DNA of 64,000 bases from Hoeflea sp. (lineage in GTDB: Bacteria; Pseudomonadota; Alphaproteobacteria; Rhizobiales; Rhizobiaceae): the NCBI RefSeq assembly GCF_002733955.1, contig NZ_NVXQ01000004.1:62001-126000 (forward strand), in the 5' to 3' direction. The translations under genes were made by a program, and so were the position numbers. The notes under the pieces are model-generated. The model searched no databases. It saw nothing but the letters and a program-made list of their open reading frames with translations, and had not been told where the DNA came from. Below, one piece after another: positions 44,106-52,582 of the stretch. Each line of letters starts with the position of its first letter. Positions within the stretch are counted from its first letter, which is position 1.

Positions 44106-44798
44106 CTAGAAATCGAGATCGGCGTAATGGGCGACCGGCGGCAGGTTGCGGACCCGGTCTGCCAGCAAGGGCCGGAACGAGGGACGGGATTTGACCCGCT
44201 GATACCAGTCCTTGGCTTGCGGATATTCGTTCCAGTCGATCTCGCCGAGATAATCCATCACCGACAATGCGGATGCGGCGGCCAGATCGGCATAGCTCAG
44301 CCGGTCGCCGGCGAGCCAGGCGCGGGATCCTGCGAGCCAGGACAGGTATTTCATGTGCTGACGGATATTGGCGCGCCCGGCGCGGAGCATCTTGGGGTCG
44401 GGTGAGCCGCCACCCTGGCTTGTCGGCAGTTGCAGCTTGATGATGCGCTCGCGCACCAGCGGGCGAACCACATCCTGCTCGAACTTGATCAGGAACCACT
44501 CGACCAGGCGCCGGATTTCAGCACGCTGAAACGGATCTTCGGCGAGCAGCCGGCGATCACGCTTGAACACGCCGAAGGATTCGTCGAGCCATTCGGCAAT
44601 GATGTGCGGCCCGCACAGCGCATAGCCATTGTCGGTGACGCAGACAGGCACGGTTCCGGCCGGATTGATCTTGAGAAAATCCGGCCGCTTTTCCCAGGGC
44701 AATTCCTCCACCAGCTCGGCGGCAAAATCGACCTCGCTGAAGCAGACCCGAACAAATCGGGACGCAGCGGATATGGTGTGATGATATAAAACGGGCAT
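44106..44798 (-). CDS. Glutathione S-transferase family protein
   Basis: A 230-aa protein with an N-terminal thioredoxin-like domain (MPVLYHHTISAASRFVRV, then INPAGTVPVCVTDNG with the cis-Pro of the GSH site) and an all-helical C-terminal domain (WLAGDRLSYADLAAASALSV, the N-capping box and hydrophobic staple motif). The likely activating residue is one of the Ser at positions 9-12, as in Ser/Cys-type GSTs. Substrate not known. It is divergent from uppP and lies just upstream of queG. Confidence 0.9.
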   Translation of the reverse strand: MPVLYHHTISAASRFVRVCFSEVDFAAELVEELPWEKRPDFLKINPAGTVPVCVTDNGYALCGPHIIAEWLDESFGVFKRDRRLLAEDPFQRAEIRRLVEWFLIKFEQDVVRPLVRERIIKLQLPTSQGGGSPDPKMLRAGRANIRQHMKYLSWLAGSRAWLAGDRLSYADLAAASALSVMDYLGEIDWNEYPQAKDWYQRVKSRPSFRPLLADRVRNLPPVAHYADLDF

Positions 44799-44986
44799 CG
44801 TGAAGCTGAACGTGTTTGCGTTGGCGCCGGTGCGCGGGACTGGTCAGGTTCCGGAAAATAGAGCTATAGGGACTGGCCCACCGCAAGACAAGCGAATCAC
44901 TGATCAGATGTCGGAGAAGACTTGTCGCAAAAACGGGCAACCCGAAGGCCAATGGCTGCCATTGTTGTGAAACAGGACGTTCCGGC

Positions 44987-45790
44987 ATGAATGAAACGAC
45001 AATTGTGGGGGCCGTGCTCGGCCTCATCGAAGGTCTCACGGAGTTCGTTCCGGTCTCCTCGACAGCCCATTTGTTGCTGGCAGGTCACTTCATGGGGTTC
45101 AAGTCACCGGGCAACAGTTTTGAAGTGCTGGTGCAGCTGGGCGCGATTCTCGCCATACTGTCGGTCTATTTCTCCCGCCTGTGGATCCTCGCCATCTCGC
45201 TTCCCTCGAGCGCAAAGGCGCGGCACTTTGTCGGCGCGATCCTTCTGGCTTTCCTGCCGGCCGCCGTGATCGGCGCCCTGGCGCATGGCTTCATCAAGTC
45301 GGTGCTGTTTGAATCCACCGCGCTGATCTGCTGGGTGCTGATCGGCGGCGGCATCATCCTTCTGGTCATCGACCGGATGAAACTGACCCCGAAATACACC
45401 AATGTGATGGATTACCCGCTGTCGCTGGCGTTCAAGATCGGGCTTTGCCAATGCCTGGCGATGGTTCCGGGCACGTCACGCTCCGGCGCGACAATCGCCG
45501 GTGCGCTGCTGATGGGCACCGACAAGCGCTCGGCGGCGGAGTTTTCGTTTTTTCTGGCGATGCCGACCATGGCCGGGGCGTTCACGCTCGATCTGTACAA
45601 GAACTACGACAAGCTGGCCTATGACGACATGGTGACCATCATCGTCGGCTTCGTCATGGCCTTCATTGCCGGGGTGATCGTGGTGCGCTGGCTGCTCGAC
45701 TTTGTCTCACGGCACGGTTTCGCCCTATTTGGCTGGTGGCGAATTGTCGTGGGAAGCCTGGGGCTGATCGGCCTGTGGCTGATGGGCTGA
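44987..45790 (+). CDS. uppP: Undecaprenyl-diphosphatase UppP (BacA)
   Basis: Membrane phosphatase of 267 aa that recycles undecaprenyl pyrophosphate for peptidoglycan and other envelope polymers and gives bacitracin tolerance. The (E/Q)xxxE-type motif is [20 protein letters not shown] (residues about 12-31) and the second signature is [19 protein letters not shown] near 158-176, with the catalytic Ser/Arg. About eight helices are visible. Length and both motifs are standard. It is transcribed alone; the next gene downstream is the convergent 50-aa secreted protein. Confidence 0.97.
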   Translation: MNETTIVGAVLGLIEGLTEFVPVSSTAHLLLAGHFMGFKSPGNSFEVLVQLGAILAILSVYFSRLWILAISLPSSAKARHFVGAILLAFLPAAVIGALAHGFIKSVLFESTALICWVLIGGGIILLVIDRMKLTPKYTNVMDYPLSLAFKIGLCQCLAMVPGTSRSGATIAGALLMGTDKRSAAEFSFFLAMPTMAGAFTLDLYKNYDKLAYDDMVTIIVGFVMAFIAGVIVVRWLLDFVSRHGFALFGWWRIVVGSLGLIGLWLMG

Positions 45791-45827
45791 AGCACAGCAT
45801 CAAGCCCCGGCAGGCGGTGCAGCAATA

Positions 45828-45980
45828 TTATTCCGTGATGGCCTTGGCGGCGCAGGGATCAACACCGTAGGCCGGTGTGCAGCCATTCGACGAGTGGGCA
45901 ACGCTGCGCGGCGCAAAAGCTGACGCCGACAAGATAACCACTATGGCGAAAGCGAACGCGGATACGACTGTTTTACCCAT
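45828..45980 (-). CDS. Small secreted protein, 50 aa, unknown function
   Basis: A short ORF not among the longer open frames. The translation starts MGKTVVSAFAFAIVVILSAS, a clear Sec signal peptide with a likely cleavage after SAFA (residue 23). The mature 27 residues are polar and contain two cysteines in SNGCTPAYGVDPCAAK, nine residues apart, able to form one disulfide. The ATG at 45978-45980 has AGGA nine bases upstream. Its length, signal peptide and ribosome site together make a real gene likely. I do not recognise a family. It lies convergent to uppP (38 bp apart) and 184 bp downstream of the TauE/SafE permease stop on the same strand. Confidence 0.7.
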   Translation of the reverse strand: MGKTVVSAFAFAIVVILSASAFAPRSVAHSSNGCTPAYGVDPCAAKAITE

Positions 45981-46164
45981 AAACTGATGTCCTGATCTGT
46001 CTGATACTGGTGCTGCATTTGGCCAAATGGCGAAATATGGTCCGTGGATGAATGCCTGCAGGCTTCCTTCCGGAGCAGATGGCGCGATCTACCCGGCTCC
46101 GGTCACCGGTTCAACCCCGATTCCTTAATAGCCAACAATAAAGCGGCCGAACCTTAAATCATTG
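45981..46164. other. Intergenic region with a CtrA-like half-match
   Basis: Non-coding and AT-richer than its surroundings. A TTAA-N7-CTAAC sequence at 46154-46169 differs by one base from the alphaproteobacterial CtrA consensus TTAA-N7-TTAAC. It overlaps the permease stop codon and is 174 bp upstream of the small secreted gene. The rest shows no recognisable element. Confidence 0.3.
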
Positions 46165-46953
46165 CTAACCATGCGCCATTCCGGCAACACTGCGGCGGAT
46201 CAGATCGAGCGCGAGCACCGTCAGGCAGATCTTGAAAATCAGCTGAAAGCGGCTTTCCGGGGTTTTTCGCAGAATGTGGGTTCCGACCCAGGTTCCGCCG
46301 AGCCCGGTGAGAATCATCGCGACGATGAGCGGCAGCCAGGGACCGAAGGCAAAGCCTGCGAGCGCGAAAGCCGCGGTCTTGACCAGATGCTGCAAGCTCA
46401 TCACCGCCGCCGTGGTGGCCTGGAACCGCAGCCTCTCCGGAAAGGTCTTGGACAGGACAACGGCATTGAACGGGCCGGTGGCGCCGAAGATCATGGTCAA
46501 AAACGTGGTGATGGCCCCGGTGAGCGCAAAACCCGGCAGCCGGATCGCCGCCAGACGCGGAAGCCGCATCCAGGTGATCAGCAGGATGAAGCCGCCAAGG
46601 GCTGCCTTGAGCATGGAATCAGACAGTATGCCGACAACGCTGCCGCCGGCCCAGGCGCCTGGAACCGCGCCGATGAAAAAGGCTGCGAGGCAGGTCCAGG
46701 CAACATGGCTGCGCAGGATTGCCGCGCGTCCGACATTGGAGCCCAGCTGCACGACGCCGTGAACCGGTATGATGGCCGCGACCGGGACCAGATAGCCCAT
46801 CAGCGCAAGCAGCGCGACACCGCCGCCGATGCCGACAGACACGGTCAGCGCCGAGGTGAAGAAACTGGCTGTGATCAGAACAAGTGCCGCCCAGGCATCC
46901 AGTCCCGGCGGCGCCGGGACTGAACTCAGCGCAGCAGCGACAAGGTCGCTCAG
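46165..46953 (-). CDS. TSUP family (TauE/SafE) membrane permease, probable CTG start
   Basis: Inner-membrane anion permease of 262 aa; relatives export sulfite, sulfoacetate or other organosulfur anions. The TSUP motif SVGIGGGVALLALMGYLVP and the second-half motif FGATGPFNAVV are visible, with about eight helices. No ATG, GTG or TTG lies upstream of the GTG at 46840-46842 in this frame, but that start would cut away the first helix (AWAALVLITASFFTSALTV). A CTG at 46951-46953 restores it, overlaps the preceding gene's stop as CTGA, like the ATGA/GTGA overlaps elsewhere, and follows a GGAAG run. I therefore give the CTG start; the shorter GTG version is the alternative. Substrate unknown. Confidence 0.82.
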   Translation of the reverse strand: MSDLVAAALSSVPAPPGLDAWAALVLITASFFTSALTVSVGIGGGVALLALMGYLVPVAAIIPVHGVVQLGSNVGRAAILRSHVAWTCLAAFFIGAVPGAWAGGSVVGILSDSMLKAALGGFILLITWMRLPRLAAIRLPGFALTGAITTFLTMIFGATGPFNAVVLSKTFPERLRFQATTAAVMSLQHLVKTAAFALAGFAFGPWLPLIVAMILTGLGGTWVGTHILRKTPESRFQLIFKICLTVLALDLIRRSVAGMAHG

Positions 46954-47930
46954 GCTTCGCTTCCGGTGCCGCTGTACTGGCCATGCGGCCGGTAACGGGT
47001 CAGATAGGTCGGCAGGATGGCTTCCACGGTTGTCTGCGGGATGCCAAGGCCGGCCAGGGTGCGCTTGTCGTTGGTGGCTTCGACTGACACCACATTGTCG
47101 GTCTTGAGCAGCGTCACCTGGTCATCGGTCAGCGGTGGATCGATGAAGGGGATGAAGCTGGCGATCTTGCCGATCAGCGAGGCGAGGCCCCAAGGCAGCG
47201 GCAGCAGTACGCGCTTTCTGTGGGTGATCTCGAGGATATCCTCAAGCACTTCCTTGAAGCTCATTGTGCGCGGGCCGCCGAGTTCGTAAATGGCGCCGCG
47301 GGGGATGGTGCCCTCGACGCTGCGGGCCACGGTTTCGGCGACGTCGCCGACATAGACCGGCTGAAATCTGGTTTCGCCGCCGCCGATCAGCGGCAAGGCG
47401 GGAGAAAACCGCGCCATTTCGGCGAATTTGTTGAAGAAGCCGTCTTCCGGGCCGAACACGATCGATGGACGCAGGATCACCGCGTCGGGCAGCACCTTGG
47501 CGATCGAGGCTTCGGCCAGACCCTTGGATTTGGCATAGACGGAGTCAGATTCGGGATCAGCGCCGATGGCAGAAATGTGGGTCAGGCCAATGCCTTCGGC
47601 GCGGGCTGCTTCGGCCACGGCACGGGCGCCGAAATCCTGAACCGAGGCAAAGGTGTTGCGGCCTGATTCAAACAGGATGCCAACACAATTGACGACATAA
47701 TCGGCACCATGAACCGCCCTGTTGACCGACTCCCGGTTCCGCAGATTGGCCTGAACAGCCATGATCTGTCCAACGCCGCCCAGCGGCTGCAGGTGACCGG
47801 CAAGATCGGGCCGCCGGACGGCGACGCGAACGCGGTAACCGCGCTTGGCCAGCGCGCGCACAATATGGCGTCCAACAAAGCCGGACCCGCCGAAGACCGT
47901 GACGAGCTTGGGTTGATTGAGCGATGTCAT
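46950..47930 (-). CDS. Complex I NDUFA9-like NAD(P)-binding protein
   Basis: Atypical SDR of 326 aa. Rossmann motif TVFGGSGFVGRHIVRAL at residues 11-27, NCVGILFES near 82, HISAIGADPESDSVYAKSK near 118 (with the atypical YAKSK pair), and ILRPSIVFGPEDGFFNKFA near 152. This pattern matches bacterial relatives of the mitochondrial complex I accessory subunit NDUFA9, common in alphaproteobacteria. Whether it associates with complex I in bacteria is not established; ubiquinone-related roles are proposed. Its stop overlaps the TSUP permease's presumed CTG start. Confidence 0.9.
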   Translation of the reverse strand: MTSLNQPKLVTVFGGSGFVGRHIVRALAKRGYRVRVAVRRPDLAGHLQPLGGVGQIMAVQANLRNRESVNRAVHGADYVVNCVGILFESGRNTFASVQDFGARAVAEAARAEGIGLTHISAIGADPESDSVYAKSKGLAEASIAKVLPDAVILRPSIVFGPEDGFFNKFAEMARFSPALPLIGGGETRFQPVYVGDVAETVARSVEGTIPRGAIYELGGPRTMSFKEVLEDILEITHRKRVLLPLPWGLASLIGKIASFIPFIDPPLTDDQVTLLKTDNVVSVEATNDKRTLAGLGIPQTTVEAILPTYLTRYRPHGQYSGTGSEA

Positions 47931-48082
47931 CTATGCACTCCCTGACAGGATCTCTGGCGCCGGTTGTTCACGCGCGCGCAACCGGAATCGGTGGCGGTCA
48001 ACCAAAGCTCTTAGTCAAAAACCCGCGCAAGGTGAAGCCCCGAGCATCAGGCGCGGGGATTAATCGCACCTTGAGGCAGGGA

Positions 48083-48376
48083 TCAGGCTTCATGACCCTT
48101 GGCGATCAGCAGTTCACCCTCGGCGAACTGCTCCCGGATCGCACGGGCCTTCTGGTAGGTTTCGGAGTTGTAGCAGGCCAGCGCCGCCTCGTAGCTCGGA
48201 AACTCGATGATCACGTTGCGGGAGCGTGCCGGACCTTCGACCGGATCGAATTCGCCGCCACGGACCAGGAATGTTGCGCCGAATTCCCTGTAGGCCGGCG
48301 TGGCGGTCTCGATATAGGCCTTGTAGGCCTCGAGATCATGCACGTCGATGCGGCCTATCCAGTATCCCTTTGCCAT
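48083..48376 (-). CDS. DUF1330 domain protein
   Basis: A 97-aa ferredoxin-like (dimeric alpha/beta barrel) protein: MAKGYWIGRIDVHDLEAYKAY, then FLVRGGEFDPVEG and SRNVIIEFPSYEAALACYNSETYQKA, which are the two beta-alpha-beta halves of DUF1330. Function unknown; relatives resemble antibiotic-biosynthesis monooxygenases. The start is the ATG at 48374-48376, which gives the normal family length; the upstream extension of the frame lies in pyrF. It begins 17 bp after the pyrF stop and is probably co-transcribed. Confidence 0.9.
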   Translation of the reverse strand: MAKGYWIGRIDVHDLEAYKAYIETATPAYREFGATFLVRGGEFDPVEGPARSRNVIIEFPSYEAALACYNSETYQKARAIREQFAEGELLIAKGHEA

Positions 48377-48393
48377 TCTCACTCTCTCCCTTG

Positions 48394-49122
48394 TCAGCCT
48401 TGCGCCATTTCGGCCGTGATTGCGCGTGCCGCCGCCGCCGGATCGGACGCCTTGCACACCGGGCGTCCGACCACCAGGTGCGACGATCCCGCGGCAAGGG
48501 CCTGGGCGGGTGTCATCACCCGTTTCTGGTCGCCGTGATCGGCGCCCGCTGGCCTGATGCCCGGCGTGACGATGGCCATGTCAGGCCCTACGACTTCGCG
48601 CACGGCCTTTGCTTCAGTCGCGGCGCAGACGATGCCGCCCATGCCGGCGTCTCTGGCCTGGGCTGCCCGGCGCAGCACCAGTTCCTCGGGCGACAGGGCG
48701 TAGCCTGCCTCGGCCACGTCGGCCGCATCCATGGAGGTCAGCACGGTGACGGCGAGCAGGCACAGATTGCTGCCCTTGGCGGCTTCGACCGCGGCGCGCA
48801 TGGCCTTGGGATAGGCATGGATGGTCAGCATGTCGACGCCCATCTCGGCGATGTTCTCGACGCCCTTGGCGACCGTGTTGTCGATGTCGAGAAGCTTCAT
48901 GTCGAGGAAGACATTGCGGCCGGAAGCCTTGAGCTCACTGGCAAACGGCAAGCCGCCGGCAAAGACAAGCTGATAGCCGACCTTGTAGAACATCGCCGCA
49001 TCGCCGATCCGGTTGACCAGGGCCTCGGCCTCGGCGACGGTCGGGACGTCGAGTCCGACGATCAGCCGCGGATCAAACTGGTTGTCGGATGGCGAACCCT
49101 GTTCAAGCGCTGCAACCGGCAT
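48394..49122 (-). CDS. pyrF: Orotidine 5'-phosphate decarboxylase
   Basis: Final step of UMP synthesis, 242 aa. The substrate and catalytic elements are [11 protein letters not shown] near residue 22, [12 protein letters not shown] near 45, the catalytic tetrad [16 protein letters not shown] near 70-85 (Lys-Asp-x-x-Asp), and [18 protein letters not shown] near 185-202 with the phosphate-binding loop. Start ATG 49120-49122 has AAGGGAG seven bases upstream. A pyrF near dnaJ is common in rhizobia. It is followed by DUF1330. Confidence 0.97.
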   Translation of the reverse strand: MPVAALEQGSPSDNQFDPRLIVGLDVPTVAEAEALVNRIGDAAMFYKVGYQLVFAGGLPFASELKASGRNVFLDMKLLDIDNTVAKGVENIAEMGVDMLTIHAYPKAMRAAVEAAKGSNLCLLAVTVLTSMDAADVAEAGYALSPEELVLRRAAQARDAGMGGIVCAATEAKAVREVVGPDMAIVTPGIRPAGADHGDQKRVMTPAQALAAGSSHLVVGRPVCKASDPAAAARAITAEMAQG

Positions 49123-49223
49123 CGTGCACTCCCTTCGTTTCAACCGGTCCTCGCATGAAGACACGGGGATCGCAAGACCGCTGACTTTACAACGAAAAGG
49201 AATGGCGCCGAAACGGGCGGCTA

Positions 49224-49805
49224 TCAGCCGGTCGACATCATCGTGCAATGGCGGATCAGGGATTTGCAGGTGTTGGCCAGCATGGCGCTGGTGCGTTCGT
49301 CTCTGAGCCGGCCATCGGCCTCGAAAGCCTCCGCCGCGCCGCTGACCGCGCATTGCTCGCTGATGACCTGGGTTCCGACATTCACCATGACCGAGCGGAC
49401 ATGGTAGAGCCCGCGGATGCCGCCCAGCTTGCCATTCGACGCAGACCCAAGCGCCACATAGCGCCCCGCCCAGGGCTTGAACGGCCGGTCGCCGTCCTTG
49501 TTGATCAGGCTGACCCAGTCGATCATGTTCTTGAGCAAGGGCGGGATCGAGGAATTGTATTCCGGACAGCAGAGAAACACACCGTCATGGGCGGCAATCA
49601 GGCGGCCAAGTTTCATCGCGTTTTCGGGAATGCCGCTCTCGTTTTTCAGGTTTTCGTCGACAAGCGGCAGCGGGTAGTCCACCAGCGAGATCCGGTTGAC
49701 ATCCGCACCCTGCCCGGCCAGCTCGACAGACGCCGCGGCGGCGAGCGACGCATTGAACGAACCGGTGCGGTTCGAGCCGGGAAGAACGAGAATTCTGGGG
49801 GTCAT
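49224..49805 (-). CDS. NADPH-dependent FMN reductase family protein
   Basis: Flavodoxin-like quinone/azo/FMN reductase of 193 aa. FMN phosphate loop [15 protein letters not shown] at residues 7-21, and the isoalloxazine loop [19 protein letters not shown] near 78-96, both diagnostic of the SsuE/ChrR-like group. It probably reduces quinones or metals with NADPH to limit oxidative stress. Start ATG at 49803-49805. It lies between dnaJ and pyrF on the same strand. Confidence 0.92.
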   Translation of the reverse strand: MTPRILVLPGSNRTGSFNASLAAAASVELAGQGADVNRISLVDYPLPLVDENLKNESGIPENAMKLGRLIAAHDGVFLCCPEYNSSIPPLLKNMIDWVSLINKDGDRPFKPWAGRYVALGSASNGKLGGIRGLYHVRSVMVNVGTQVISEQCAVSGAAEAFEADGRLRDERTSAMLANTCKSLIRHCTMMSTG

Positions 49806-49892
49806 GGTCTGCTCCGCTGCGATGTGGCCGTCCTCTGATCTCAAGCGTTCGGCCTCGACACGCCTTGCCCGGCCAAACACATGGTTCCTTGA

Positions 49893-49910
49893 GGGCGGCT
49901 TGCTCCGCCC
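49893..49910 (-). terminator. Weak hairpin downstream of dnaJ
   Basis: GGGCGG and CCGCCC (49893-49898 and 49905-49910) form a six-pair stem with a six-base loop, six bases after the dnaJ stop. The trailing sequence is TCAAGG without a U-run, so termination would be inefficient or Rho-assisted. Confidence 0.35.
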
Positions 49911-49916
49911 GAAGGC

Positions 49917-51056
49917 TCAGTCCGACATGGTGTCGAAGAAGCCCTTCATCTTGGAAAAGAAGCCGGTGGATTCCGGGCTGGTTTCCTTGGACGACAGTTC
50001 CTGGAACTCCATCAGCAGTTCGCGCTGGCGCTTGGACAGTTTCTGCGGGGTTTCGATGGTGATCCGGACATAGAGATCGCCAAACTGGGCCGAGCGCAGG
50101 ACGGGCATGCCCTTGCCGCGCAGTCGCAACTCCTTGCCGGGCTGGGTGCCCTCGGGCACCGTCACCCGCGAGCGGGCGCCATCCATGGTGGTGATATCGA
50201 ACTTGCCGCCGAGTGCGGCCGTGGTCATGGAAATCGGCACCGAGCAGTAAAGATCGGCGCCTTCGCGCTGGAACACCCCGTGAGGCCGGACCGACAGGAA
50301 GATATAGAGATCGCCGGATGGGCCGCCGCGCATTCCGGCTTCGCCTTCGCCCGACAGCCGGATGCGGGTGCCGTCCTCGATGCCGGCGGGAATGTTGACC
50401 GAGAGCGAGCGCTCTTCGGTGACGCGGCCCTGGCCCGCACATTTGGTGCACGGGTCGGAGATCGTCTGGCCGCGGCCATGACAGGTCGGGCAGGTGCGTT
50501 CGACGGAGAAGAAGCCTTGCGCGGCACGAACTCGGCCGGCGCCGCCACAGGTGGCGCAGGTGGTCGGCTGGGTGCCGGGCTTGGCGCCCGAGCCGGTACA
50601 GACGTCGCAGGTGATCGAGGTCGGAACCCGGATCTGCGCGGTCTTGCCGGCATAGGCTTCCTCGAGCGTGATTTCCATGTTGTAGCGCAGATCGGCGCCA
50701 CGCTCACGGCCACCGGACGAGCGGCGGCCACCGCGGCCACCCATCATCTCGCCGAAAATATCCTCGAAGATGTCGGAGAAACCTCCCCCGCCACCGCCAA
50801 AGCCGCCGCCCATTCCGCCGGGGCCGCCCTGTTCGAAAGCCGCATGGCCAAACCGGTCATAGGCCGCGCGCTTCTGCGGATCCTTGAGGAACTCGTAGGC
50901 CTCGTTGATTTCCTTGAATTTCTGTTCGGCTTCCGCGCTGTCGGGATTTTTGTCCGGGTGGTACTTCATGGCAAGCTTGCGGAAAGCGCTCTTCAGCTCT
51001 TTCTCATCCGCGCCACGCGCCACACCAAGCGTTTCGTAGAAGTCTGGCTTGGCCAT
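49917..51056 (-). CDS. dnaJ: Chaperone protein DnaJ
   Basis: Hsp40 co-chaperone of 379 aa that stimulates DnaK ATPase and delivers substrates. J-domain with HPD at residues 33-35 (MKYHPDKN), a Gly/Phe-rich linker ([17 protein letters not shown] in part, residues about 77-95), four zinc-finger repeats [32 protein letters not shown], then the C-terminal substrate domains ([15 protein letters not shown]). The ATG at 51054-51056 ([11 protein letters not shown]) is the conventional start; the frame extends four codons more. Unusually, it is separated from dnaK by an acyltransferase gene. Confidence 0.98.
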   Translation of the reverse strand: MAKPDFYETLGVARGADEKELKSAFRKLAMKYHPDKNPDSAEAEQKFKEINEAYEFLKDPQKRAAYDRFGHAAFEQGGPGGMGGGFGGGGGGFSDIFEDIFGEMMGGRGGRRSSGGRERGADLRYNMEITLEEAYAGKTAQIRVPTSITCDVCTGSGAKPGTQPTTCATCGGAGRVRAAQGFFSVERTCPTCHGRGQTISDPCTKCAGQGRVTEERSLSVNIPAGIEDGTRIRLSGEGEAGMRGGPSGDLYIFLSVRPHGVFQREGADLYCSVPISMTTAALGGKFDITTMDGARSRVTVPEGTQPGKELRLRGKGMPVLRSAQFGDLYVRITIETPQKLSKRQRELLMEFQELSSKETSPESTGFFSKMKGFFDTMSD

Positions 51057-51254
51057 ATTGTCCGTCAATCTCTCTTCCGGGGACGCATCCAGTTCACGGC
51101 CGTCTGGCCGGATGGATGCTCAAGAACTCTCACACTTCCGCAACCTTAAAAATTGCGGGGTTCGCGCCGTCGCGCATGCACATGCGTCATGTAGTCACTC
51201 GCCGGGAAAAATTCTAGCCCCCTATGAACCGGAACATTTCAGCGCAATCCGGTT

Positions 51255-52352
51255 TCAGGCCTGTTGCCGGGACAGGATGCGCTGCCTGGCTATTCTGGTC
51301 AGCGATGTTTCGATCCACTTGCCCACCGGCCGCTCGAACCGGCGCGCCGAGACCAGGGCCACACCGATGGTGATCAGCATCGGAAGCGGCATGTAGACCC
51401 AGAACAAGACCGGGTCATCAATGCCGAGTATGCGTTTCCACACCAGCGAGTAGGCGAACAGCTCGATCACCGGATGCCAGAGATAGACACCGAACGAGAC
51501 CGCGGCCACCGGCATGATCGGCTCAAGCCATGCCGTCTGGTCTTTTTCTGTCCGGTCTGCCAGCGCTGCCAGAACAATCGCGACGCCGAACAAGGAAAGG
51601 GTGAGATAGATATTGGCGCCGGAAAACATGGCGGCAAACACGCCGCCGAGAACGCCCCAGGCGAGCCATTGGCAGCGCGGTGGCACCTTCAATTGCTGCG
51701 TGACCACGCAAAGAAATGCACCGAAGCTGAAATCTGCAGCTACGCGATAGGCCGCCCATACCTTTGTGTCGAACCAGAAATCATATTTCTCGGTCGCACC
51801 GGAATCCGCGATTTCCAGCGCCGCGATGATCGTCGCCACCAGCAGCGCCAACCCGACGGCCTGCCCGCGGGCAAAGGCAAAAAGCACGATCGGAAAGAGC
51901 AGATAGGCAAACCATTCGCCGGAGAGCGACCAGGATACGTAATTGAAGGTCAGCTCGGAATCGACACCCCATGCCTGGATCAGCAGCAGGTTGGCGGGCA
52001 AGGCGGAAAAGTCATAGCGCGTTTCAGCGGCCTGGGATTGCAACAGCCCCAGATGCACAGCCAGCCCGAATGCCACGAAGAACATCAGCGTTATCAGGTG
52101 AAGCGGATAAAGGCGCGAGAGGCGCTTGATCAGGAACAGGACGTAATTGTCGCTTGTGTTTTCCATCCGGCCATAGTGCTCGAAGATAAGAAAACCCGAC
52201 ATGATGAAGAACATGTCAAGCAATGGCAGCATGTGCTCGAACCACTCGACAACAGGCTCCGGGTTCGGCGCAAAATGCGAGAAGTGATACGCCATCACCA
52301 GCATGGCGGCCAGAAGTCTCCAAACTCCAAACAATCTGTAGTTCTGCCGCAC
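51255..52352 (-). CDS. Acyltransferase family 3 membrane protein (OafA/YrhL-like)
   Basis: Integral membrane O-acyltransferase of 365 aa with about ten helices. The N-terminal motif FGVWRLLAAMLVMAYHFSHF carries the conserved R-x10-H arrangement of the family (Arg near 12, His near 22), followed by DMFFIMSGFLIFEHYG, the F-F-x-x-S-G-F-L-I block. Such proteins acetylate lipopolysaccharide O-antigen, exopolysaccharide or Nod-factor-like molecules (family knowledge); the target here is unknown. It is inserted between dnaK and dnaJ, which are neighbours in most relatives. Its coding sequence looks less GC-rich than its flanks, which hints at later acquisition; this is an impression, not a measurement. 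Confidence 0.9.
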   Translation of the reverse strand: MRQNYRLFGVWRLLAAMLVMAYHFSHFAPNPEPVVEWFEHMLPLLDMFFIMSGFLIFEHYGRMENTSDNYVLFLIKRLSRLYPLHLITLMFFVAFGLAVHLGLLQSQAAETRYDFSALPANLLLIQAWGVDSELTFNYVSWSLSGEWFAYLLFPIVLFAFARGQAVGLALLVATIIAALEIADSGATEKYDFWFDTKVWAAYRVAADFSFGAFLCVVTQQLKVPPRCQWLAWGVLGGVFAAMFSGANIYLTLSLFGVAIVLAALADRTEKDQTAWLEPIMPVAAVSFGVYLWHPVIELFAYSLVWKRILGIDDPVLFWVYMPLPMLITIGVALVSARRFERPVGKWIETSLTRIARQRILSRQQA

Positions 52353-52535
52353 AAAACTCTCCCATCATCGACCTGCGCCTGCTCGCCTTACCGGACCAAC
52401 AATCAATCCTTGTCTCCGTTGACCGGTTTTCCCGGGCGGAGAAAGGTTGGAGTTGGTGAAAGACCTGAGCGGGTGCCATGAATTAGAGTCTGGCGCCGAT
52501 GTTCACAATCGGATTTTCTGATTATCGTAAACGCA

Positions 52536-52560
52536 AAAGGGCCCCACCAGGGGGCCCTTT
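52536..52560 (-). terminator. Rho-independent terminator of dnaK
   Basis: AAAGGGCCCC (52536-52545) and GGGGCCCTTT (52551-52560) make a perfect ten-pair stem with a five-base loop, starting 23 bases after the dnaK stop. Reading the minus strand, the stem runs into TTTTGCGTTT. The stem is itself nearly symmetrical, so it could also stop transcription from the other side. Confidence 0.88.
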
Positions 52561-52582
52561 CTCATTCTCACGTGCTGTGAGA

